From assembly GCA_964551015.1 (NCBI GenBank), contig CAZKBP010000007.1:62001-126000 (forward strand): DNA of 64,000 nt. Direction: 5' to 3'. A model generated the notes under the pieces. That model made no database searches and was not told where the DNA came from. It saw only the letters and a list, made by a program, of their open reading frames with translations. The DNA comes from CAZKBP01 sp964551015. Lineage in GTDB: Bacteria > Bacteroidota > Bacteroidia > Cytophagales > Microscillaceae. Made by a program: the position numbers and the translations under genes. Below are positions 55,785 to 63,844 of the stretch, in pieces; positions within the stretch are counted from its first letter, which is position 1, and each line of letters begins with the position of its first letter.

Positions 55785-56630
55785 ATGAAAAAAATACTCC
55801 TCATGGGCGTAGCATTCCTATGCTTTCAGCTCAGCTATGCCCAAAAGATTCAAGACATTAAAGATAAAGCCCGCTCACAAAAAGAAAAACGAACCAGCAG
55901 TGGCAACAACCAGAGCGGAGGCTCTGGAAACGACTACAGCAGTCAATCGCTGGGTTCTGAAATAGCCGGAAATCTCCTCTATACTTTTCTCGATGCTATC
56001 TTTAATGGCTCTGGTTTGAGTCCCGAAGAAAGGCAGCTCCGTATGGAAATGCGTCAGCAAACCCGAGCGCAAAAGAGGGCAATACGTGCCCAGAAGAGAG
56101 CCGATGGCTTACTCAATCCCAAATACGGCCTCGAGCTCCACTTTGACTTTGGGGGCATTCCCAATACCTACCAAGCTTACCGCCCTCGTATTCGCGGAAG
56201 GATTGGGGTCGTTTCTACCGATCTCCGTTATTCTTTCTTGGTAGAGAGACGCTTAGGAGAAAGAGTAGACCGCTTTCATACTCTCGATTGGCAGATTTTA
56301 CAATTTACCCCCGTGAATACGCCTCGCTTTAGCTGGCGATGGGGGATGGGAATTATCCGAGAGTCAGAGGCGGCGCAAACGTATCCTGAGTTTGCTACCA
56401 GCATGGATATCTACTTCGGAAAGCAAAGGCTTCGCTTCGCGCCCGAGGCACGCTTCGCCTGGGACAGAGCAGATGCCGTCCGTAATGAGTTCAATGGCGA
56501 ACTGAGCTACGCGGTTTTATACAAGCCGCATGCGAAACTCTATCTCGGCCTCACGGGCTTTTATGCCAGATATTTTGAAACAATCAATATCTGGTCGGTG
56601 GGCTTGGGCTTGCATTTGAAGATAGATTAG
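55785..56630 (+). CDS. Exported beta-barrel-like protein, tandem paralogue 1
   Basis: 281 residues. Signal peptide (ending 'LSYAQ'), a disordered Ser/Gly/Asn-rich linker (~25-60), a basic segment 'QTRAQKRAIRAQKR', and ~170 C-terminal residues with repeating beta strands ('YGLELHFDFGGIPNTYQAYRPRIRGRIGVVSTDLRYSFLVERR', ending 'WSVGLGLHLKID'). The strand pattern suggests a small outer-membrane barrel. No family name is known to me. It is the upstream member of a duplicated pair with the gene at 56900. Confidence 0.78.
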   Translation: MKKILLMGVAFLCFQLSYAQKIQDIKDKARSQKEKRTSSGNNQSGGSGNDYSSQSLGSEIAGNLLYTFLDAIFNGSGLSPEERQLRMEMRQQTRAQKRAIRAQKRADGLLNPKYGLELHFDFGGIPNTYQAYRPRIRGRIGVVSTDLRYSFLVERRLGERVDRFHTLDWQILQFTPVNTPRFSWRWGMGIIRESEAAQTYPEFATSMDIYFGKQRLRFAPEARFAWDRADAVRNEFNGELSYAVLYKPHAKLYLGLTGFYARYFETINIWSVGLGLHLKID

Positions 56631-56899
56631 CGAGTCTATGCTGGCTTCACGTTAATCTGACTTTCAGACTATTTTTTTACTTTATAAAATTTCAATATCT
56701 GATAATTTAACCTTGAATTATTCTATATTTAGGTTTCTTAAAGTCTTTAGGAAGCAGTACCATTTTGAATCAATTGGCACATTAGTTTTTGAAAGTTTAT
56801 CAGGCTAGAACTCATCAGGGTACAGTTCTTTCCTCGTAGTTTTGGTCTTTGTTTACAGAAGCTCGCTATATTTTTTTGAATTCAGTAAAGTTGCTCCTT

Positions 56900-57691
56900 A
56901 TGCAAAAAATATTCTTCATCAGTTTGGTTCTTTTATACTTTCAGCCTATCCATGCCCAAGAGGCCAAAGATACTACATTCCAAGAAAGCGACCTTGAGGA
57001 AGGCAAAAGGAAAGGAGGAAGGTCTGGGTTACGCGCCGTGGGGAATTTACTGAGGAACTTTTCTGAAGAGATTTTCAAGAGGAATCGCCCTGTATCCAAG
57101 ACAAAACTATTTCGGAGGAAAATGCGTCAGCAGCGAATAGACTTACGTAACGAAAAACGTGAAAAAGGCTTACTTAATCCCAAATACGGCCTTGAGCTAC
57201 ACTTTGACTTCGGGGGCGTTCCCAATACCTATCAAACGTATCGCCCTCGCCTCCGAGGAAGAATAGGCATCGTTTCTACAGATTTACGCTACTCTTTCTT
57301 GATAGAACAACGTTTGGGAGAGCAGGTAAACCGCTTGCATACTTTTGATTGGCAAATCTTACAATTAACTCCGATCAATACACCCATGCTGAGCTGGCGA
57401 TTGGGGATGGGAATGACTAAAGAATTAGAAACGAATGAGGTATATCCCGAATTAGCCACGGGGCTAGATGTTTATTTCAACAGGCAACGCGTGCGCTTTG
57501 CTCCTGAGGTGCGTTTTGTCTGGAGCGAGGGTAGTGCCATTCGTGATGAAATTAATGGTGAATTAAGCTACGCGGTATGGTATGCCCCAAAGGCCAAGCT
57601 ATATTTGGGTTTAACTGGCTTGTATGCTAGATATTTTGGAGAAATTGATATCTGGTCAGTGGGCTTGGGCTTGCATTTGAAGTTGGACTGA
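56900..57691 (+). CDS. Exported beta-barrel-like protein, tandem paralogue 2
   Basis: 263 residues from the ATG at 56900, which opens a clean signal peptide ('MQKIFFISLVLLYFQPIHAQ'); an in-frame ATG at 56849 gives an implausible N-terminus. The C-terminal ~170 residues closely match the gene at 55785 (for example 'LNPKYGLELHFDFGG' and 'WSVGLGLHLKLD'), while the N-terminal linker differs (Lys/Glu/Arg-rich instead of Ser/Gly-rich). The two are tandem duplicates that diverged in the linker. Confidence 0.78.
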   Translation: MQKIFFISLVLLYFQPIHAQEAKDTTFQESDLEEGKRKGGRSGLRAVGNLLRNFSEEIFKRNRPVSKTKLFRRKMRQQRIDLRNEKREKGLLNPKYGLELHFDFGGVPNTYQTYRPRLRGRIGIVSTDLRYSFLIEQRLGEQVNRLHTFDWQILQLTPINTPMLSWRLGMGMTKELETNEVYPELATGLDVYFNRQRVRFAPEVRFVWSEGSAIRDEINGELSYAVWYAPKAKLYLGLTGLYARYFGEIDIWSVGLGLHLKLD

Positions 57692-57713
57692 CGGATTGTT
57701 CAAGCTTTTGACT

Positions 57714-58244
57714 TTAGGTGCTTGAGATTCCCAAAAAATCATTAATTACCTGAGCCTCTTCTTTCATATTTTCCTCGTTTCCAGCATAGAGTTCAGGGTA
57801 TTTATTGTTCCCGTTTTTGGCAATTTCTATGCTTAGATAATCGGTATAGGATTGTATACCTGAGATCAGGGCACGTTGAATTTCTGCGAGGGCATGCTGA
57901 TGTTTCACTTTACCTCTTTGGTCCAGAAAGCGTATTTTCTTCTGGTAAATACCATTTGCTTTATCAAAGATAAAATAAGTATCGTGGTTACGATTGGCAT
58001 TGCCCCAAAGGCGAAACAAGTAGAAGGGTACAAAGCATATTCCCCAAAAAAAAATCCAAGAGATAATCAAAACGGGAACACTTTGAGTAATGCCCGTACT
58101 CACTACCACGAGTATCATAAAGGCCAACGAAAAGATAGCGCTGTAACGGGTGCTGCCTGAAAGTACTTTTCGGGAAGATAACTTGTTGGAAGGTAAGTGT
58201 AAAATTAACAAATCAGGACGTTTTTCTACAATTCTGAGATGCAT
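57714..58244 (-). CDS. Two-TM protein, third gene of the PtuA/PtuB-like unit
   Basis: 176 residues from the ATG at 58244. The open frame continues upstream to a TTG at 58397, which would overlap the preceding gene; 'MHLRIVEKRPDLLILHL' looks like a natural N-terminus. Two TM helices lie at ~35-55 and ~60-80, followed by a beta-rich cytoplasmic part ('DTYFIFDKANGIYQKKIRFLDQRGKVKHQHALAEIQRALI') that resembles PH-like membrane proteins. Not recognised by name. It lies downstream of the HNH-like gene on the same strand and may belong to the same unit. Confidence 0.65.
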   Translation of the reverse strand: MHLRIVEKRPDLLILHLPSNKLSSRKVLSGSTRYSAIFSLAFMILVVVSTGITQSVPVLIISWIFFWGICFVPFYLFRLWGNANRNHDTYFIFDKANGIYQKKIRFLDQRGKVKHQHALAEIQRALISGIQSYTDYLSIEIAKNGNNKYPELYAGNEENMKEEAQVINDFLGISST

Positions 58245-58357
58245 AGGACAAAAGTTGGAAGTTTCTGCCCCTAAGTTACAAGTTTTTATTTTTTGTACAT
58301 AATCCAAATGTCTTAAGAATCGAGGAATTGAAATCCGAAAGCAGTCGCCTACAATTT

Positions 58358-59035
58358 CTAAGGAATATTTTCCAAATAATAAATCATAACCTGACAATAG
58401 CGCTTAAAGCGTCCTTGTTTGTTGCGATTTTTGAGTTTTTCAGCAAATTTGGCGAGTTGAGCACGACTGTATTTCTTGGCCAAGTTGGTTACTTCATTGA
58501 AAATAGCCTTGCGCTGCTGTTTGATGCGGTCGGCATTCAGGTTGAGTACTTCTATGGTACTAAAAATGGTTTGCTGTTCGGGCGTGAGTTTCTTGAAATT
58601 ATCACGGCATTTCTTGACCGTACGGTAAGTATCGGCGGGAATCATTTCTCCCAAAGTATTATAGCGAAAAAATTGGGCACAGCGTTCATCTGAAATATAA
58701 TCTGGAATCAGCGTATTTCCTTTGCTCATATAGCCCACTCTAAACTCGGGAGGCAAGTCTTTGGGCTGTCGCAGAGCCAAAAACATATTGGAGTAATCTA
58801 AGGATCTTTCTTGGTGGTAAGCGGGAGGATGAAGATGAATCAGCACGGCGGTCTCGGGCGTGATTTCGTCCATGGTATAGCAGCAAATAAAACCCTGATC
58901 GTAAAGCAAATTCGTGACGATATCGCTCAGCACATTGGGAGGTAAATTGTCAAAGTTGGGTTTGAATTTAGGATATTTGACACTCTTGAAGTTGATAAGT
59001 GTACGAGGTTCAGGACTTTTTTCGATGTATTTCAT
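58358..59035 (-). CDS. PtuB/TIGR02646-family HNH-like protein with altered active site
   Basis: 225 residues. The ends fit the HNH protein of Septu and type I retron systems: 'MKYIEKSPEPRTL' at the start, 'LDYSNMFLAL', and 'NLNADRIKQQRKAIFNEV' with 'GRFKRYCQVMIYYL' at the C-terminus. The active core is changed: the usual 'CAYC' is 'CCYT', 'IEHWxPQ' reads 'LIHLHPP' (His kept, Glu lost), the later 'VC' and 'HCD' cysteines are absent ('LALRQ', 'GYMSKGN'). Three of the four zinc-ligand positions are missing. It lies 57 bp downstream of the PtuA-like ATPase. Likely a partner protein with reduced or different activity. Confidence 0.72.
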   Translation of the reverse strand: MKYIEKSPEPRTLINFKSVKYPKFKPNFDNLPPNVLSDIVTNLLYDQGFICCYTMDEITPETAVLIHLHPPAYHQERSLDYSNMFLALRQPKDLPPEFRVGYMSKGNTLIPDYISDERCAQFFRYNTLGEMIPADTYRTVKKCRDNFKKLTPEQQTIFSTIEVLNLNADRIKQQRKAIFNEVTNLAKKYSRAQLAKFAEKLKNRNKQGRFKRYCQVMIYYLENIP

Positions 59036-59092
59036 AGAGAATACGTACCAAGCAGATATTGAATTCTATAAACAGTGTGTTGACAAATATAA

Positions 59093-60328
59093 TTATTCTT
59101 CATAAAAACTCAACAAGACATCCGCGCGCACTAATTCGGGATCGTCTTGGCCGATTTCTTGGTTTAATTTTTCACGAATTTCAACGGCAGTTTCCGAATG
59201 TCCCTCTCCCAGCTCTATCAGCTCGAAATACTCATCCAAGCGATCTTGTACGGTAACGAGGCGTTCGGGTGTATTCATCGTATTGCGGAGCACATCATTG
59301 GCGGTACGCCCGTAGGCAATATCAGGATAATAAGCCTTGCCCTCCTGCAGGGTAATGATGCGGTCTTGTACTGTACCCAAAATAAGGGGCGAGTGAGTCG
59401 TTACGATAAATTGAACCTTGGGGAAAGTTTCGCGGAGGCTTTGTACTACTTTTTTCTGCCAAGAGGGATGCAAGTGCAAATCTAGTTCATCTACCAGCAC
59501 AATGCCACTGGTTTGTTCTACGGCTTCTTCTCGGTAATGGGGATTGAGCACGGAGCAACGAAAGGCAATATCTGCCACCATGGCCAACATGTTGCGCACC
59601 CCGTCGCTGAGGTATTTAAAGGGCAATTTACGCCCATCATAAAACTCCATCACCAATTCTCGACGGTTGTAATCAAAGTAGATATTTTCACAATCGTCAA
59701 TACAATTGGTAACGGCCTTGCGGACGCCATACAATCCAGCAGAATCTTTCTTTTGCTGAAGCACTACAATCTCTTCTTTCTCAAACCACTTGCTAAAAAA
59801 TTTATTATTAGAAGTAGCCTTGAGGCCATTGTAGTAGCCATCTTTTAGGCGAGAGCCACTGAGTTTGTTGGTATCAGGGCGTTCTTTCCAAAGTCTTTCG
59901 GTGGAATAATAGGCAATAACGGGCAAATCTAGATGCTCCCCCTGTCGTACCCGATCCTGCATATCCTTGGCCGCGTTTTTAATATCTTGCGCATTCACGT
60001 AAGTAGTTTTGTTCTTGGGGCCAGTAAGCTCACGGAGCCAGCTTAGGGCTTGACCATTGAGTTCTCCCCAAGTTTCTACCTCCACGGGAAACTGCTCATT
60101 GATGTCATAGTCCGTGTTTACTACTCGAATATCTTCAGGTTTGATGTGGCGGTTTTCGGCGTAATCGATACCTAGAAAAAATGAGCCGATAGAGATGGTC
60201 AAAGCCTCCAACACAGCAGTTTTTCCCATGCCATTACTCCCGATGATGATGTTGAAGCGGGGGTGAAACTCCATCTCAATTTCCTCGTAAGCCCGAAAAT
60301 TTTTCAGTCTTAACTTATCTATCCTCAT
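59093..60328 (-). CDS. PtuA-like AAA/SMC-type ATPase
   Basis: 411 residues. Begins 'MRIDKLRLKNFRAYEEIEMEFHPRFNIIIGSNGMGKTAVLEAL', the SMC/RecF-like Walker A ('GSNGMGKT'). A middle region contains 'VIAYYSTERLWKERPD' and a helical part. The end has an ABC-type signature 'YLSDGVRNMLAMVADIA', Walker B 'GIVLVDELDLHLHPSWQ' and 'FIVTTHSPLILG'. This is the ATPase type that partners HNH nucleases in Septu and in retrons such as Ec78. The following gene is such a partner. The ATP-binding sites are intact. No reverse transcriptase or retron RNA was found. Confidence 0.85.
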   Translation of the reverse strand: MRIDKLRLKNFRAYEEIEMEFHPRFNIIIGSNGMGKTAVLEALTISIGSFFLGIDYAENRHIKPEDIRVVNTDYDINEQFPVEVETWGELNGQALSWLRELTGPKNKTTYVNAQDIKNAAKDMQDRVRQGEHLDLPVIAYYSTERLWKERPDTNKLSGSRLKDGYYNGLKATSNNKFFSKWFEKEEIVVLQQKKDSAGLYGVRKAVTNCIDDCENIYFDYNRRELVMEFYDGRKLPFKYLSDGVRNMLAMVADIAFRCSVLNPHYREEAVEQTSGIVLVDELDLHLHPSWQKKVVQSLRETFPKVQFIVTTHSPLILGTVQDRIITLQEGKAYYPDIAYGRTANDVLRNTMNTPERLVTVQDRLDEYFELIELGEGHSETAVEIREKLNQEIGQDDPELVRADVLLSFYEE

Positions 60329-60609
60329 ATTTACGGTGCAGTCTTGTTATGCAATCTCAACAGACTTTTGTTAGATTAATTTCCTAAAATTCTAAAAAAT
60401 ATTTGTCTTTTCTGGCAAAGTATAGAAAAAAACTCCCTAAAAAACAGGTAATTAGGTATTTCTTAATCTAACGAGTAAGCATGAAGAAGGGTTGGGTGGC
60501 AAATAACAGACTTTTTTAAAAGCAATACGAAAGAAAGCCTCGGCGGTTTGCGCCGTGCCTCCGTGTCACTGTCTTCTAAAAACTGGGGTCCATAAAAAAA
60601 ATCTGTAAT
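60329..60609. other. Intergenic region upstream of the PtuA-like gene
   Basis: 281 bp that must hold the ATPase promoter on the minus strand. The stretch 60537-60574 has a hairpin core 'cggcg...cgccg' and text of the 'gcctcggcggtt...gtgcctccgtgtc' type that I recall as a widespread low-complexity intergenic element. No gene or retron-like structure was found. Confidence 0.4.
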
Positions 60610-60894
60610 TTATATCTCCTCTTGACGATATTTGCGGATTAGATTGCGGAATCTTTCTTGCTGAATATAACGCTCGAACAAAAACTCGTCTAGATATTCC
60701 CAAACAGGAAACTCAAGCTTTAAAGCAGATTCAGCGTGCTGATAAAACTCTTCGTCTTGCCCCATCATGGCATAAGCTTCGGCCATGGTGCAATAAGCAA
60801 AGCCATTATTTTGATTTACTTTCAAAGCTCTCCGCGCGTATCCAATCGCTAGATTACGGCTCTTTACTAAACGGTTTAAGTTGTGGACAGTCAT
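60610..60894 (-). CDS. Small TPR-like protein, 94 aa
   Basis: Helical protein with a TPR-like core 'AIGYARRALKVNQNNGFAYCTMAEAYAMMGQDEEFYQHAESALKL'. No signal peptide or enzymatic motif. It likely acts as a small interaction module. It lies upstream of the PtuA-like gene on the same strand with a 281-bp gap, so it is probably a separate unit. Confidence 0.7.
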   Translation of the reverse strand: MTVHNLNRLVKSRNLAIGYARRALKVNQNNGFAYCTMAEAYAMMGQDEEFYQHAESALKLEFPVWEYLDEFLFERYIQQERFRNLIRKYRQEEI

Positions 60895-61185
60895 CGTATT
60901 ATCATTTAATTAGGTCAATTTTTATACGATGACTGAGATCAAATTTTCTGCAAAACTGCCTGAGAGCATTCCTCCGATCTTGATGGGGAATGTAAGAATA
61001 CAGGCTTAATCTGTAAGAAGTAGCACGAAATAAATTTCCTGAATATCAGAATTCGCTTTTTATAAATGTGCTCGAAAGCTAAATCTCTCTGTTCTTTCCA
61101 GAGAAGCGTTGTATCTTGGTTAGAATGGAAAATTATTTGTTCATTAGCTTTGAAAAGCATACAAGCTAGATTTTAGAAAATAAAA

Positions 61186-61590
61186 ATGAAGCAAATCGTA
61201 ATTTACTTAGAGATTCTAGACCTGGAGGCTTCGGATCAAGTCTCTAAGGTAAAATTTTCTCCCTATGAAAAACCTTGGCTAAAGGCCGCCCAAGAGATTT
61301 TTCCCGAAGCCATTACTTATGATTTGGATAATCATTCCGAAACTTTGGTGGTAGATTATGCGCTGCGTCTCATCGAGGAAGCCGAGCAGGTGCTCTGTAT
61401 CCTAGAAGTAAAAAGCCAGGCTTCTATTTCCTCTCTTTTCAAGATTTTTGAGAAAATAATTAGGAAGCGGGAAAAATGTCAGCTGATCTTCAATGGGGAG
61501 CATCCAGTTGTGGAAAAAATGACGAAACCACTCTCTTCTGGTCAGATTTACCGAGAAGTAGCATTGGAGGAATTGAAAACTCTCTTTTAA
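61186..61590 (+). CDS. Hypothetical protein upstream of ArsA-like ATPase, 134 aa
   Basis: Soluble protein with alternating beta strands and helices ('IVIYLEILDLEASD', 'QVLCILEVKSQASISSLFKIFEKIIRKREKCQLIFNG'), perhaps a small alpha/beta fold. Not recognised. Its stop is only 4 bp before the ATPase start, so the two are cotranscribed and probably work together. Confidence 0.72.
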   Translation: MKQIVIYLEILDLEASDQVSKVKFSPYEKPWLKAAQEIFPEAITYDLDNHSETLVVDYALRLIEEAEQVLCILEVKSQASISSLFKIFEKIIRKREKCQLIFNGEHPVVEKMTKPLSSGQIYREVALEELKTLF

Positions 61591-61594
61591 AAAT

Positions 61595-62512
61595 ATGTTC
61601 AAACAAACCCTCTTTCATATTAGTGGCAAAGGTGGCGTGGGCAAAACGACCACGGCTTTGAGCCTGGGCATAGCCTTGGCTCAAAAGGCTCCTACCCTTG
61701 TACTCTCTACCGACCCCGCCCACTCCCTAGCCGATAGTTTAGATCAGGATTTGAAATCAGGCATTCATGCCATCGCAGAGGTGCCCAATTTGAGTGTCTT
61801 GGAAATTGATGCCCAAGCAGCCTTAGCAGATTTCAAAGCACAGCATCGAGCCGAGCTAGAGCTTCTCTTGGATACCACTACTTATTTAGATGAAAAAGAC
61901 ATTGACCAAATGCTCGCGCTCACCATCCCCGGCTTGGATGAGGTGATGAGTTTTAAGGTCTTGATGGATTTGATAGAAGCTCATCAATTTACGCATTACA
62001 TTTTAGATAATGCCCCCACTGGACACGCCCTGCGCTTGCTCCAATTTCCAGAACTCTTGGATGACTGGATCAAAGTAATGGCTCAGATGCGTTGGAAATA
62101 TCGCTATGTTCAGCAGACTTTCAAAGGTAAATACACTCCCGACGACGCAGACGATCTACTGCTGTCTCTCAAAAAAATGGTCAAACGCACGCGCAAGCTC
62201 TTAATTGATCCTCAGCAAAGTGCCTTTGTACTGGTCAGTAAGCCAGAAGCGATGATTCTCCGAGAAACTGAGAGACTCTATCAACAATTACAAACCTTCG
62301 GGATGCCCATCACGCATCTGATCTTGAATAACGTGATGCTTTCCGAGGAAGGTAGCTTCTGCCAGCAGGTCAAGAAAGAACAAGCCCCTTATCTAAAAAT
62401 GACCCGAGAAAAGTTTGAAGATTTAGAAATTAAAGTGGCAAGCCTGCAGCCTTATGAAATTCGAGGTCTGGATCGATTACGACAGTATAGTCACGAAATC
62501 TGGGGCAATTAA
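61595..62512 (+). CDS. ArsA/Get3-family ATPase
   Basis: 305 residues. Deviant Walker A 'GKGGVGKTTTALSLGIALAQ' (residues 11-20), 'LVLSTDPAHSLADSLDQDL' (Switch I / A-loop), 'YILDNAPTGHALRLLQFPELLDDW' (Switch II, 'DNAPTGH' where Get3 has 'DTAPTGH'), and 'HLILNNVMLSEE'. No arsenite-binding cysteine triplet is evident, so a Get3-like or regulatory role is likelier than arsenite pumping. Single ArsA-type domain. Confidence 0.92.
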   Translation: MFKQTLFHISGKGGVGKTTTALSLGIALAQKAPTLVLSTDPAHSLADSLDQDLKSGIHAIAEVPNLSVLEIDAQAALADFKAQHRAELELLLDTTTYLDEKDIDQMLALTIPGLDEVMSFKVLMDLIEAHQFTHYILDNAPTGHALRLLQFPELLDDWIKVMAQMRWKYRYVQQTFKGKYTPDDADDLLLSLKKMVKRTRKLLIDPQQSAFVLVSKPEAMILRETERLYQQLQTFGMPITHLILNNVMLSEEGSFCQQVKKEQAPYLKMTREKFEDLEIKVASLQPYEIRGLDRLRQYSHEIWGN

Positions 62513-62749
62513 AACGGAATTGGATTGGTTTTATTGGCAAATTTCAAATTTCAGATAGATTCGGCCAATGCGCACGAAAGGAAGCTATTCCCCAAAAGTG
62601 AGTATTTTTTTCTACAATTTCCTCTTGGAAACTTTTCCTCTCCTGAACTGTTCTATTATCACGCGTCTCTGAATCAGCTAGTTATTTTTAGAAGCTAAAC
62701 ACTGGTACAAAGATCGCTTTTTCAATAATAATCACCAATCGAGTTTTCT

Positions 62750-62905
62750 ATGATTACTTATATTTTGATTGCCTCGCTTTTGGTATACATGACTACTGTG
62801 GGGATAGGATTTTTGCGAATTCGTCGTCGTAATCAGGCGCAAAAAGCAGAGCAGGCAGATTTGGTCAGCCCTGAGGAAAGCATACAGGTCAATTCTAGTC
62901 CATGA
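62750..62905 (+). CDS. Small single-TM protein, 51 aa
   Basis: ATG at 62750, stop at 62905. The product is 'MITYILIASLLVYMTTVGIG' followed by a basic stretch 'FLRIRRRNQAQKAEQ' and a polar tail. One TM helix with positive residues on its C-terminal side suggests an inner-membrane small protein. A strong hairpin terminator begins 26 bp after the stop, which supports transcription. Function unknown. Confidence 0.6.
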   Translation: MITYILIASLLVYMTTVGIGFLRIRRRNQAQKAEQADLVSPEESIQVNSSP

Positions 62906-62931
62906 GCTAATTCCTAGCATCTATATAATTT

Positions 62932-62960
62932 GGGGAATGGGTACACTGTACTCATTCCCT
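62932..62960 (+). terminator. Terminator after the 51-aa gene
   Basis: A 13-bp stem (62932-62944 with 62948-62960) with two G-T wobbles and a 3-nt loop, followed by 'atttattt'. It also lies past the stop of the convergent winged-helix gene at 63003. Confidence 0.75.
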
Positions 62961-63002
62961 ATTTATTTGTGATATAGCTGAACTGATGTAAAAAACAAGC
63001 CT

Positions 63003-63335
63003 TTACATCATCATTTCACGATAGGCAGGAAAGAATTCCGTGGCTTGATTGGCTCGGCGGCAGGTTTCTTCCACGGCTTTGATTCCTTTGTGTGTGATAG
63101 TGGCTAGATAAGAAGAGCCATTTCCCCCCCCGTTGCTGTCCGAAGTAGGGCGCATACTGATTAAATCTTGCATGTACAAGTATTTGTAAGCTGACTGGAA
63201 AGAGCGATTGCCAATACCAATCTGGTTTGCCATTTCACGGAGGTCGTAGGCATAGTCAATATCGGCATTGCTTTGCTTGTAGAGCTCGAGCAAGATCATA
63301 AAACGATAGGTCTGATTTTCGTTAATAATATTCAT
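63003..63335 (-). CDS. Winged-helix-like protein, paralogue 1
   Basis: 110 residues. N-terminal helices 'RFMILLELYKQSNADIDYAYDLREMANQIGIGNRSFQSAYKYLYMQDLISMRPTSD' have a winged-helix shape, with the loop 'SNGGGNGSSYLATITHKGIKAVEE' as the wing. Ends 'FFPAYREMMM'. It shares 'SSYLATITHKGIKAVEE' and 'PAYREM' with the partial gene at 63845. Probably a small DNA-binding regulator; its target is unknown. Confidence 0.75.
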   Translation of the reverse strand: MNIINENQTYRFMILLELYKQSNADIDYAYDLREMANQIGIGNRSFQSAYKYLYMQDLISMRPTSDSNGGGNGSSYLATITHKGIKAVEETCRRANQATEFFPAYREMMM

Positions 63336-63441
63336 TGTTATTTTCTTTTAGTTTTATGTAAAGAGACAAATCTAGTTTTGGAAAAAAATTTGTTAATTGA
63401 TATTGGATATTTTTTTTATCTCAGAATCAGAATTTTCATGT

Positions 63442-63810
63442 ATGGAAGAGCACCAGGCAATCCAAGAGAAGTTAAAAACCCGCAGCTATCAATTGGCTCT
63501 GAAAGTCATTTACATTCATAAGAGTGTCACGATTAATTATCAAGAAGCTATGCTTTCCAAGAAATTTATCGAAAACGGAACCGCCGTGGGTGAATACATC
63601 GTGGAAGCCATTGCGACTAGCTCCAAAATGGATTTCAGTTATTTTTTGACAAAATCCTATCAGGCTCTGGCCAAAACAGAGTATTGGCTGGAGCTACTGC
63701 ACGAGTCCGGTTATGTGGAGATAGAAAGCTTTAACGCGCTTTTGGAAGAAATTCAGTACCTACGGAAAACGACCGATGAATTTGCCCAACTTTTGGCACT
63801 CAAAAGGTAA
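63442..63810 (+). CDS. Four-helix-bundle (23S rRNA intervening-sequence type) protein
   Basis: 122 residues from the ATG at 63442 (the longer frame starts without ATG). Contains the family pattern of four amphipathic helices: 'QLALKVIYIHKSVTI', 'LSKKFIENGTAVGEYIVEAIATSSKMDFSYFLTKSYQALAKTEYWLELLHESGYV'. Such proteins occur inside 23S rRNA intervening sequences or free-standing; function unknown. Here it sits alone between two paralogous winged-helix genes. Confidence 0.85.
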   Translation: MEEHQAIQEKLKTRSYQLALKVIYIHKSVTINYQEAMLSKKFIENGTAVGEYIVEAIATSSKMDFSYFLTKSYQALAKTEYWLELLHESGYVEIESFNALLEEIQYLRKTTDEFAQLLALKR

Positions 63811-63844
63811 GCTGAATTTTTCCTGAGCCACCTCAGATTATCAA

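Noticed and set aside
58245..58397. N-terminal extension of the two-TM protein from a TTG start
   Set aside because: It would overlap the preceding gene by 40 bp and lacks an ATG; the internal ATG at 58244 gives a more natural start. The choice is not final.
57714..60894. Complete retron around the PtuA/PtuB-like pair
   Set aside because: No reverse transcriptase gene and no msr/msd-like inverted repeat structure was found in the flanks.
60939..61160. Minus-strand frame of 73 codons
   Set aside because: No recognisable domain, no signal peptide, AT-rich composition typical of chance frames, and no terminator or operon support.
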